DNA of 22,704 nt. Source: a virus. A program made the position numbers and the translations under genes. This document shows positions 15,363 through 21,451 of the stretch, one piece after another. The notes beneath the pieces were generated by a model, which had not been told where the DNA came from, made no database searches, and saw only the letters and a program-made list of their open reading frames with translations. Location: the IMG/VR virus record IMGVR_UViG_3300038825_000625, positions 1-22,704 of that record; one strand, 5' to 3'. Positions within the stretch are counted from its first letter, which is position 1. Each line of letters begins with the position of its first letter.

Positions 15363-17218
15363 ATTTCACATACTCCAGCAGTACATGCCATCTCTTGAGA
15401 TGATGTTGTGTTATCATCGAACTCAAGATACGATGCGTAGTCAATGTCTGGTAGTTCATCCATTAACTTTTCGTACTCTACAATAGAAATCTCCTCGTAC
15501 GGTGCTTGCACGTAGCTGTGTGATTCATCTTCACGGGGAAGAAAAGCGATGCCGCATACTTCATCCCAATTCTCATATACCCATGCACCTACCTCTACCC
15601 ACTCGTCTTCACCGACATAAATGGTGACAGACGGATTGTGATCAGTCCAGTGCTTACGATACGTCAACCAAAGATCAAGATGTTTTACTGCGCTAATGTA
15701 ATTACGTGTTACTGCTTCAGGTGAAGATGCTATGGGAAAAGAGAAGACGCAGTTCTTATTATTATATACATCTATCTCATGAGGCATACCCTTCTCTATC
15801 ATCCATGATGCTAGCGGGTCTGTTAGGTCTGCACGTACTCTGCGAATGTAGTGATGCGCGTATCGTGGATGAATACCACTGCCACTGTTGACCAATTGTG
15901 ACACCGTGCCTGATGGCTTGATGGTGGTGATGGCAGCTGACGGTTCGATGCCAAGCTCTTTTGCAATTTTTGCATTTGTGACCTTTGCTGTGTGCCTTAT
16001 ATTTTGCAAAAATTTAACATTAGGGCTGTACGTTAAATGGTTGTCAAAGATACCTGTAAGAGATACACCAAGTAGCCGTTCTTCTTCGCTGTTGTCTGTC
16101 CACTTCTTAGATAGATACTTGAAATCAGTCAGTGCAGATTGATACGTACCAATAATTGTAGCGATACGTACCTTCTCTTCGATAGTTTTGTGTGTATCTT
16201 TTGGACGTACAACTACTTCACTAAGATTACAGAACTGTTTAGGACGTAATGATATTTCACCACAAGGATTAGTACCAAATACGTGTGAAGTATCACGGTC
16301 AATTTCCTTTGCTTTGTTGATTGCAGCTACACGATTAAACAACCCTCGTTCACCACTCTTAGATTCGTAGATTGCAGTCCACTCTCGCAGAAACGTACCC
16401 ATGTCAGGTTTAGAAGAAAACGCAATAGAGTTATTGGCATAGCTTCTGTTTACGTTATCGTTGAACCAGCTGCCCATCTTGGCATGGCGCATACGATCAT
16501 CACTTAGATTGGACAGACTGATCATGGCGCTTCGACGTACACCGCCTACCACCACTGCCGCTGCTACAGCGCACATTATATCATGGCACTCCAGGCTAGT
16601 AAGCTTACGTCCTTGTGCTTTGTAAAATGTAGACGTTACAAATCTAAATAGATTGTCGAGCGGTTCAGGTCCACTAGCGCGTCCACCAAACGTCTTCAGT
16701 CTGCTGCCTGAAGGACGAATACGTGACAAGTCCCATGTGGGATGTTCACCAGCATACAATCTCATTACGAGTTGTCGTAAACCTCTTGCCCATCCTTCTT
16801 TACTGTCAGCTACCGTAATAACCTCACTTGTGCGTGACATGTTCTCAGGTACTTCTGGCATACGATCTACGAAGTCACGTTCCACACTGTAACCTACACC
16901 AGTGCCACACATGAGTATCATCAGTGTCTCATCAAACGCCTTTGGATCGTCAACAGTAATATAGCTACAGTTGTACGCTGCAATGTGATTACGCTCTAGC
17001 GCGTCACCAGCCGCCATCATCGTCCTCATAGACGGCATAACCTCTTTATCCAGTATCGCCTGTTTGACATCTTTGTGCTTTGCAAGTGATGGAAACTTGC
17101 CTGTCATATAGTTCCACCAACGATTTACCGTATCGTCGTACGTTTCTCGTCTGTTCTCGTCTTCAATGTACCGTGCGTATCGACTAATGTGGATGAAGTC
17201 TTCGTAATTAGAACCCAT
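15359..17218 (-). CDS. nrdJ: Class II (adenosylcobalamin-dependent) ribonucleoside-triphosphate reductase
   Basis: This enzyme reduces ribonucleotides to deoxyribonucleotides using adenosylcobalamin, feeding phage DNA synthesis without an oxygen-dependent metallocofactor. The 619-aa protein shows the key residues of the monomeric class II family. C84 (AAYNCSY) and C330 (QFCNL) form the redox pair. N317-P-C319-G-E321 supplies the thiyl-radical cysteine with its Asn and Glu partners. C612 and C617 (CTAGVC) form the C-terminal relay pair. The 11-residue C319-C330 and 5-residue C612-C617 spacings equal those of Lactobacillus leichmannii RTPR (C408/C419, C731/C736). It is about 120 aa shorter than that enzyme (739 aa), with about 54 residues fewer between the first two catalytic cysteines. 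GAGG lies 6 nt before the ATG; the 5' end overlaps the DUF3310 gene by 11 nt. Confidence 0.93.
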   Translation of the reverse strand: MGSNYEDFIHISRYARYIEDENRRETYDDTVNRWWNYMTGKFPSLAKHKDVKQAILDKEVMPSMRTMMAAGDALERNHIAAYNCSYITVDDPKAFDETLMILMCGTGVGYSVERDFVDRMPEVPENMSRTSEVITVADSKEGWARGLRQLVMRLYAGEHPTWDLSRIRPSGSRLKTFGGRASGPEPLDNLFRFVTSTFYKAQGRKLTSLECHDIMCAVAAAVVVGGVRRSAMISLSNLSDDRMRHAKMGSWFNDNVNRSYANNSIAFSSKPDMGTFLREWTAIYESKSGERGLFNRVAAINKAKEIDRDTSHVFGTNPCGEISLRPKQFCNLSEVVVRPKDTHKTIEEKVRIATIIGTYQSALTDFKYLSKKWTDNSEEERLLGVSLTGIFDNHLTYSPNVKFLQNIRHTAKVTNAKIAKELGIEPSAAITTIKPSGTVSQLVNSGSGIHPRYAHHYIRRVRADLTDPLASWMIEKGMPHEIDVYNNKNCVFSFPIASSPEAVTRNYISAVKHLDLWLTYRKHWTDHNPSVTIYVGEDEWVEVGAWVYENWDEVCGIAFLPREDESHSYVQAPYEEISIVEYEKLMDELPDIDYASYLEFDDNTTSSQEMACTAGVCEI

Positions 17219-17495
17219 TTGTTACCTCGACAGTATTCGCTTTATCGAAGTTAAACGTAGGTTGTGTAATATCTTCATCTGTAATACTAATAAGTTTAGC
17301 AAGATACCATTTAGCTTTGTGTAAGTCTTGTACTTTATGTTCTTTATAGTTACATCTCCAAAGGTATTTAAATACGTTACCACGTAAGTACTCTTCAAAC
17401 CCTTCTTTTGACATACTAGCCTGTATGGCATCTATACATTCGATACCGTGTTCGTTAAGCTTGTAGTGCTTTGGACTGTTCACATTATCTTGCAT
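17208..17495 (-). CDS. DUF3310 family protein
   Basis: Small protein of the DUF3310 family common in phage replication regions; some members are annotated as nucleotide-kinase-like, but a function is not established. The family pattern is clear: N-terminal DNVNSPKHY, then HGIECIDAIQA, then EEYLRGNVFKYLWRCNYK and DLHKAKWYLAKLI. The C-terminal 25 residues are variable and acidic. Three in-frame ATGs (17504, 17501, 17495) are possible. The GGAG ribosome site abuts the first, is 3 nt from the second and 9 nt from the third, so I chose 17495 (95 aa). The start overlaps the end of the 144-aa gene and the stop overlaps the RNR start by 11 nt, placing it directly before the reductase in the operon. 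Confidence 0.85.
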   Translation of the reverse strand: MQDNVNSPKHYKLNEHGIECIDAIQASMSKEGFEEYLRGNVFKYLWRCNYKEHKVQDLHKAKWYLAKLISITDEDITQPTFNFDKANTVEVTNGF

Positions 17496-17919
17496 TGTCA
17501 TCATCTCCGCTCATGTCTCTATCTAACTTGTTTAAAAGTGAGGGAAGTTTATCTTTCATGTTCTTGTAGTCTTCCAACTTAACCACTTTACCCTCAGACG
17601 TTTTCTGTGTTTCTCTTTCAAAGTCATCCATCAATTTGCTCAGACCTTTACTAAACACCATTTCTAAGTCTTCGTCAAGCACACGCAACAGACCTAATGC
17701 CATCACTTTGCAAATAGGAAACTTACCGTCGTCTGCTTCTTTAAAATCAAATACACTAACGTTAAAATCTTCATCAGTATTTGGTTGCCTTTCTATAAGA
17801 ATAAATACACCGTTAGGTTCTCTAAATATATGTTCTTGGCTATCGTCATCATTGAACATAAGTTTGATCTTGCGAATAGCCTCTAAAACTTCATTCTCAT
17901 CTATATCGTCTTCAGTCAT
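17485..17919 (-). CDS. Hypothetical acidic protein (144 aa) in the replication operon
   Basis: I do not recognise this protein. It is strongly acidic at its N-terminus (MTEDDIDENEV) and C-terminus (DRDMSGDDD). The central segment (about 30-70) looks like alternating beta strands, and a helical Lys/Glu-rich C-terminal third follows. No Cys pairs, nucleotide-binding loop or TM are visible. The gene starts 8 nt inside the end of endonuclease I and ends inside the start of the DUF3310 gene, so it is a coupled member of the operon. Location between a DNA nuclease and nucleotide-metabolism genes suggests a replication accessory or a host-takeover protein, without direct evidence. Confidence 0.72.
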   Translation of the reverse strand: MTEDDIDENEVLEAIRKIKLMFNDDDSQEHIFREPNGVFILIERQPNTDEDFNVSVFDFKEADDGKFPICKVMALGLLRVLDEDLEMVFSKGLSKLMDDFERETQKTSEGKVVKLEDYKNMKDKLPSLLNKLDRDMSGDDDNAR

Positions 17920-18277
17920 TAATCCATCCCTTCGGCAGTGTCATTACATCGTACGTGAAACCGTGTTTATCACACCACTGCGCGTACGTTGTCTTAGATT
18001 TTTTACTTAAACGTTTCTTACTATTCATAAATATAAATCTAATGTCAAGGTCAGGATGTTGTTTCTGTATCAATAAATGTTTAGCTCTGTCCTCTGATGA
18101 GAACAGACCCTTTGTCTCAACATAGAAATCATGATCTTCGATGAAAAAGTCTGGTGTGTACGTTCTGACAGGTGGTACGTATTTTATTTTATTTGTTTCG
18201 TACGATGCTTTTATATTTCTATCATATAAGTCTCTAGCAAAGTCAGCTTCAAATCCTGATCTAAATTTTGTTCCCAT
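17912..18277 (-). CDS. T7 gp3-like endonuclease I (Holliday-junction resolvase)
   Basis: T7 endonuclease I cleaves branched DNA, resolves replication and recombination intermediates and helps degrade host DNA. The 121-aa protein aligns by eye with T7 gp3 (149 aa) over nearly its whole length: FRSGFE near the N-terminus, TYTPDF, FYVETKGLF, then DRAKHLLIQKQHPDLDIRFIF and a C-terminal WCDKHG. The PD-(D/E)XK-type acidic and lysine residues are present at E10, E27, D43, E54 and K56 (counted from the ATG at 18277), matching T7 E20, E35, D55, E65 and K67. The start is the ATG at 18277, sharing one base with the primase-helicase TGA. A GTG at 18280 also opens the frame, but only 2 nt separate it from the SD. 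The basic C-terminal tail of T7 gp3 is missing. Confidence 0.92.
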   Translation of the reverse strand: MGTKFRSGFEADFARDLYDRNIKASYETNKIKYVPPVRTYTPDFFIEDHDFYVETKGLFSSEDRAKHLLIQKQHPDLDIRFIFMNSKKRLSKKSKTTYAQWCDKHGFTYDVMTLPKGWIND

Positions 18278-19860
18278 CACAACTCCTCTAGTTCAGTTAT
18301 ACGTCCTGTACCTAGATCATAATACAGTTTGGTAGCTTGGCCCGTAAGACCACTGAACCTGTTCTTTATTACTCTAGCGTATGTTGTGTGACGTTCTACA
18401 ACGCAATCAGCTTGTCCGTTACGTTCAAGACCTAGCACGATGTCACTAAGCTGACCTATACTGTGGCTACCTCTAAGATCACTCAAGCTAACATTTAGTG
18501 AGTTAGTTTCATGTGATCCACCATTGGACGGTCTACGTAGATGCGACACCATGAACAGACAGATATCTAGTTCCTGCACAAGAGTACGCAACTTAGTCAC
18601 GCAAGCGTCAATTGTCTTACGTTCGTCCATAGCGTTCTCTTGTGCGCTAACCAGTATACTGATATGATCTAATACGATGTACCTACAGTTCAAAGCGCGT
18701 ACAAGATAACGAATACGTGCTATGATGTTTTCTATTGTGTTAGACCCGAAGTGATCAAAGAAGTAGAAACGTTCTGAACCTAGAACTTCTTGAAATGCTT
18801 TCTCATACGCCTCATCCTCATAGACCACATCGGGAAGATGTAATGGCTTGTTCATGTGTAGGCTCATCAGACTTTCAGCTGTAGTGCGTACACTTTCTTC
18901 CATGAACATTAAGCCAATGTTTTCATCTGTCTTATTATAGATATGGTATATGATTTCTCGTAGAAAGCTACTCTTACCAATACCCGTGCCAGCGCAGATA
19001 GTTACTAACTCACCCTTACGTACTCCGTACGTCATACGGTTCAAACCTTCAAAGGGATAATCTACCACTGCTTCCTTTGGACCTTCTGACAGAACGTCCC
19101 ATAGTTGAGAACCAGCCACAATGCCATCAGGAGTGTGTGTATCTGCGTTCCACCAATCACTGACAAACTCAGTCGATTTATTCTCCATGAGATAAGCTGA
19201 AGCGTCCTTATAACGCATCTTCATAATCTTGGCTTTAGGTGACAGAACTTCTGCTATTGATTTAGCGTTCTCTAATCCCACTTTATCATTATCGAAACAA
19301 ATAACGATATTATCAAAGCTCATAAGATAGTCGTAATTGTCTACGATGTCTTTGTGTGCGCTAGCCGCACCTGTCTTTATGGATACACAAGGCCATTTAC
19401 TGTCGAACATCTGGTGTGCCGACATGGCATCTAGTTCACCTTCGCAGATGGTTATGTACTTACCACCCTTCTTAAATAACTGCTGACCAAATAACTTAGC
19501 GTCACTTATCTGACCTTCGACGGTGAAGACTTTGTTCTTGCCACGTATCTTGTTAGCGACATGCTGATTCCATTCATCGTAATATGGATACACATGTTTT
19601 GATGCGTCACTTACAGTTACACCGTACTTCAGACAAGTTTCAGAAGACAGTTTGCGCTTTGATAACTCCTTAGTCTTACCCGTGGTAAGATTAGAATTCA
19701 GTGCAGGATTCTTAACTTTATACTCGTTAATGTGCATCTCTATTCCGTTCTTAATAACAGTGTTACAAGAAAAACAATACGTACCATCTGCATAGATTGA
19801 TAGTGCGTCTGAACTACCACATGTAGGACAAGGCTGGTGTGTCTTCTTTGCCTTCGTCAT
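18277..19860 (-). CDS. T7 gp4-like primase-helicase
   Basis: Bifunctional replication enzyme that unwinds the fork 5'-3' as a hexamer and lays RNA primers. The 527-aa protein (T7 gp4 is 566 aa) contains, in order: a zinc ribbon with C11, C14, C29 and C32; a Toprim primase core with E140 and the GELDAMS motif at 141-147, plus D190 and D192 (CFDND); a linker around 245-285; a RecA-like helicase. The helicase has Walker A GTGIGKSS at 291-298, the catalytic EES at 321-323, Walker B YIVLDH at 394-399, the MVSHLRRP sensor at 437-444, DLRGS at 461-465 and the Arg-containing KNRFSG at 499-504. All expected catalytic positions seem intact. The ATG overlaps the exonuclease stop by 4 nt (ATGA), and its own stop shares one base with the endonuclease I start. 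Confidence 0.96.
   Translation of the reverse strand: MTKAKKTHQPCPTCGSSDALSIYADGTYCFSCNTVIKNGIEMHINEYKVKNPALNSNLTTGKTKELSKRKLSSETCLKYGVTVSDASKHVYPYYDEWNQHVANKIRGKNKVFTVEGQISDAKLFGQQLFKKGGKYITICEGELDAMSAHQMFDSKWPCVSIKTGAASAHKDIVDNYDYLMSFDNIVICFDNDKVGLENAKSIAEVLSPKAKIMKMRYKDASAYLMENKSTEFVSDWWNADTHTPDGIVAGSQLWDVLSEGPKEAVVDYPFEGLNRMTYGVRKGELVTICAGTGIGKSSFLREIIYHIYNKTDENIGLMFMEESVRTTAESLMSLHMNKPLHLPDVVYEDEAYEKAFQEVLGSERFYFFDHFGSNTIENIIARIRYLVRALNCRYIVLDHISILVSAQENAMDERKTIDACVTKLRTLVQELDICLFMVSHLRRPSNGGSHETNSLNVSLSDLRGSHSIGQLSDIVLGLERNGQADCVVERHTTYARVIKNRFSGLTGQATKLYYDLGTGRITELEEL
18283..18288 (-). promoter_or_regulatory. Ribosome binding site deciding the endonuclease I start
   Basis: GAGGAG on the - strand is 5 nt from the ATG at 18277 and 2 nt from the alternative GTG at 18280, which favours the ATG. 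It lies within the last codons of the primase-helicase gene. Confidence 0.6.
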
Positions 19861-20702
19861 AGTACCTCTTCTACGTTAGGTTCTTTTACAACTTTAGTGA
19901 AGTAACGATACCCATTGGCATATCTGAATACACGTAATCCTTCACCGTTATTTGTGTTCTGCCAGCACTTATTCTTGTAATCACAGAACACGCAATCTTT
20001 AACCAGAATCATGTTACCGCTGTTACCATCTGGTATTGGATCGAAGCAACGTTCAGGTATGTTCTTATTCTTTACCATCTTCTTCAGATGTTTCACTCTA
20101 TCAGAAGCGTTAATTAACATCAACTCATCTACCTGCATCATGCAGATTTCACCGCTGTTCTTGTTGATAGCGAGAAAACCACCTTCATCAAGGTCCAGGG
20201 CTTCCATGTACGCACTAATTTGAGAAATGTATCCAAACGGATCGTTGTTCTCAAGCGTATTTTGTTTAAATTTTTTGAAACCATAGTCCGAAGCTGATTT
20301 AACGTCTACCAACGCACCGTCAATAACAGCGTCGATATGACCTTTTACGCCTTCTAGTTCTACTTCTCTCTGCCGGTCTTCAACTTTGTGTCCAGACTCT
20401 GTTACTAAATATAACAGTAGCGCCTCTAACAGATGACCGTAAAAGAAACGCATACGCAATGCCGGTGATTCTTTACGAGGCACCGGATCATTTATCTCAT
20501 ACCACAGTTTGCGATCAGTACGACCAATAGCAGACAAGCGTAATCGTTTTCGTTCACCTTCGTATGGCGAAAGAAACCGTTCTATCTCTTCACGTACTAC
20601 AGACAGAAAATCTTCTAAATTATTCTGATCTAATTCTTCTTTACCATTAAGTATTAATTCTTCTATGTCTGTAGTTAAAGTCTTCACTGATTTCTTCGCC
20701 AT
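19857..20702 (-). CDS. PD-(D/E)XK (RecB/Cas4-like) exonuclease with C-terminal Cys cluster
   Basis: Predicted phage DNA exonuclease that may act like T7 gp6 in host-DNA breakdown and primer removal or recombination. Visible nuclease residues in the 281-aa protein are GHLLE at 89-93, GHIDAV at 121-126 with D124, the core LVDVKSAS with D133 and K135, and QISAYMEAL from Q161. Cysteines C219, C237, C240 and C246 (C-x17-C-x2-C-x5-C) at the C-terminal end are placed like an iron-sulphur cluster or zinc site. The N-terminal Cys of classical Cas4 is replaced: the equivalent region reads GRTDRKLWYE at 60-69. Proteins of this type occur in T7-like marine phages at the same place beside primase-helicase. 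AGGAG lies 5 nt before the ATG. It is the first gene after the non-coding block. Confidence 0.85.
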   Translation of the reverse strand: MAKKSVKTLTTDIEELILNGKEELDQNNLEDFLSVVREEIERFLSPYEGERKRLRLSAIGRTDRKLWYEINDPVPRKESPALRMRFFYGHLLEALLLYLVTESGHKVEDRQREVELEGVKGHIDAVIDGALVDVKSASDYGFKKFKQNTLENNDPFGYISQISAYMEALDLDEGGFLAINKNSGEICMMQVDELMLINASDRVKHLKKMVKNKNIPERCFDPIPDGNSGNMILVKDCVFCDYKNKCWQNTNNGEGLRVFRYANGYRYFTKVVKEPNVEEVL

Positions 20703-20725
20703 TGTGTCTCCTACTGTTAAAGAAT

Positions 20726-20753
20726 GTGATAGCTACCGTCCCTCTACTATCAC
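20726..20753. repeat. Inverted repeat (7-bp stem)
   Basis: GTGATAG at 20726-20732 and CTATCAC at 20747-20753 are exact complements separated by 14 nt. On the - strand the hairpin would lie 24 nt upstream of the exonuclease ATG, close to its ribosome site. No U-run follows, so it does not look like a terminator. Confidence 0.4.
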
Positions 20754-20774
20754 TGAACTACCCTATCTGTAGTT

Positions 20775-20790
20775 CTCCCTACTATTAAGG
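20775..20790 (-). promoter_or_regulatory. Possible phage-type promoter or duplicated leader motif
   Basis: On the - strand the segment reads CCTTAATAGTAGGGAG followed by AAC. It is a near copy of CTTTAACAGTAGGAG at 20722-20708, which forms the exonuclease ribosome site. The TAATA...TAGGGAGA look also recalls T7-class promoters, but no phage RNA polymerase gene is in the window, so this stays a weak suggestion. Confidence 0.2.
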
Positions 20791-20879
20791 TGGAAAGGTA
20801 AGGAATCGAACCTTACGCTAGGTTGCTCGACCAACCCTGTAACGTTGTCGAAAACGGTACATTAGCCGCCTTGCTTTCC
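20791..20879 (-). tRNA. Degenerate class II tRNA, tRNA-Ser(CGA)-like
   Basis: On the - strand this 89-nt stretch has a class II tRNA layout. The acceptor is GGAAAGC paired with CCTTTCC (6 of 7 pairs, last pair C-C). A perfect T arm TAAGG-TTCGATT-CCTTA lies at 20815-20799. A long variable arm GGTTG/CAACC lies at 20836-20821. An anticodon hairpin CGTT-TTCGAC-AACG lies at 20856-20843, presenting CGA (Ser). Faults are plain: the anticodon loop has 6 nt rather than 7, the D arm is about 5 nt short with no good stem, and the bases after the discriminator are CCT rather than CCA. It may be a decayed tRNA, an atypical functional one, or a tRNA-derived attachment site; no integrase gene is seen in the window. 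Confidence 0.45.
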
Positions 20880-20884
20880 ATAGT

Positions 20885-20933
20885 GAAGATACAGTGTTTC
20901 TCCTTGTGGCGAGGGTTTGCCCACTGTATCTTC
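20885..20933. repeat. Perfect 12-bp inverted repeat, possible pseudoknot-forming RNA
   Basis: GAAGATACAGTG at 20885-20896 is the exact reverse complement of CACTGTATCTTC at 20922-20933, with a 25-nt loop. Loop bases GAGGGT at 20911-20916 are complementary to ACCCTC at 20938-20943 outside the stem, so a pseudoknot is possible in the transcript. No T-run follows on either side, which argues against a simple intrinsic terminator. It sits between the SSB stop and the tRNA-like element and could be a processing, stability or replication signal. Confidence 0.55.
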
Positions 20934-20950
20934 CTTCACCCTCTAGCTAC

Positions 20951-20964
20951 CGACCTTATGGTCG
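20951..20964. repeat. Short hairpin right after the SSB stop codon
   Basis: CGACC at 20951-20955 and GGTCG at 20960-20964 form a perfect 5-bp stem with a TTAT loop, 1 nt beyond the SSB stop. No U-run follows on the - strand. It may protect the SSB mRNA 3' end; this is inference. Confidence 0.35.
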
Positions 20965-20965
20965 A

Positions 20966-21436
20966 TTACAGTTCGTCACCATCCAACTCGTCAATGACGT
21001 CATTTTCAACTGTATTGTCTTCTAGCACAAAACCCTCTTCCTGATCAAGATCATCCGCACCTTCATAGGGCTTATAATCAATGACCATAACTGAATTAAG
21101 AGAGCAACCAACACCAGATTTCTTCTGGTAACGCCAATCATATGCACTGATAGAACATTTTACAGTACTGCCGTTTCCGACCACCATCTTATGCGGCCAA
21201 GGATTCCTAGCTGAATCTGTAACTTTGGGAAGCCTTTTGGTCTTGGCTGTAACGAAATGACCTTTATCTGCCTTTTCGCCTTCACCCTTTTTGACTTCGA
21301 TGCCAATGCTCTCAACAGCTTTGATGGCATCTTTGTCGAGGTTACAAATGTCGATTTGATATCTGTCCGACATTTCATTACGCTCAAACAGGCTAGCCCA
21401 CATGGCTTCGCCTTTAACTACTACACGTTCCTGCAT
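20966..21436 (-). CDS. T7 gp2.5-like single-stranded DNA-binding protein
   Basis: Coats single-stranded DNA at the fork and contacts the polymerase and primase-helicase. The protein (156 aa from the ATG at 21436) begins with ERVVVKGEAMWASLFE and has an OB-fold-like strand pattern through about 115, with aromatic residues such as the AYDWRYQK stretch. It ends in a long acidic tail (DELDGDEL) of the kind used by gp2.5 for partner binding. It is shorter than T7 gp2.5 (232 aa) and lacks the terminal Phe that T7 gp2.5 uses. The frame could open at a TTG at 21451, but AAGGAG is 6 nt from the ATG at 21436 and overlaps the TTG region, so the ATG is preferred. Position directly behind the polymerase gene supports the call. 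Confidence 0.85.
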   Translation of the reverse strand: MQERVVVKGEAMWASLFERNEMSDRYQIDICNLDKDAIKAVESIGIEVKKGEGEKADKGHFVTAKTKRLPKVTDSARNPWPHKMVVGNGSTVKCSISAYDWRYQKKSGVGCSLNSVMVIDYKPYEGADDLDQEEGFVLEDNTVENDVIDELDGDEL

Positions 21437-21442
21437 ATTTTT

Positions 21443-21448
21443 CTCCTT
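21443..21448 (-). promoter_or_regulatory. Ribosome binding site deciding the SSB start
   Basis: AAGGAG on the - strand, 6 nt before the ATG at 21436. It overlaps the region that a TTG start at 21451 would translate, which argues against that alternative. Confidence 0.65.
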
Positions 21449-21451
21449 CAA

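Larger units (their letters stand above)
20703..20965. other. Structured non-coding block between SSB and exonuclease genes
   Basis: This is the only gap over 200 nt in the window and carries no credible coding sequence on either strand. It contains the degenerate tRNA, the 12-bp inverted repeat, two smaller hairpins (20726-20753 and 20951-20964), the direct repeat TAGCTACCG at 20730-20738 and 20944-20952, and a duplicated leader-like motif at 20708-20722 and 20775-20790. In transcription order it is the 3' untranslated region of the SSB gene and the 5' leader of the exonuclease gene. Confidence 0.7.

Noticed and set aside
17222-17431. 69-aa - strand frame overlapping the DUF3310 gene
   Set aside because: It lies in another frame of a gene with a clear family pattern.
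20703-20965. Integrase-linked attP or intrinsic terminator
   Set aside because: No integrase gene is present in the window and none of the hairpins is followed by a U-run; attP remains only one possible reading of the tRNA-like element.
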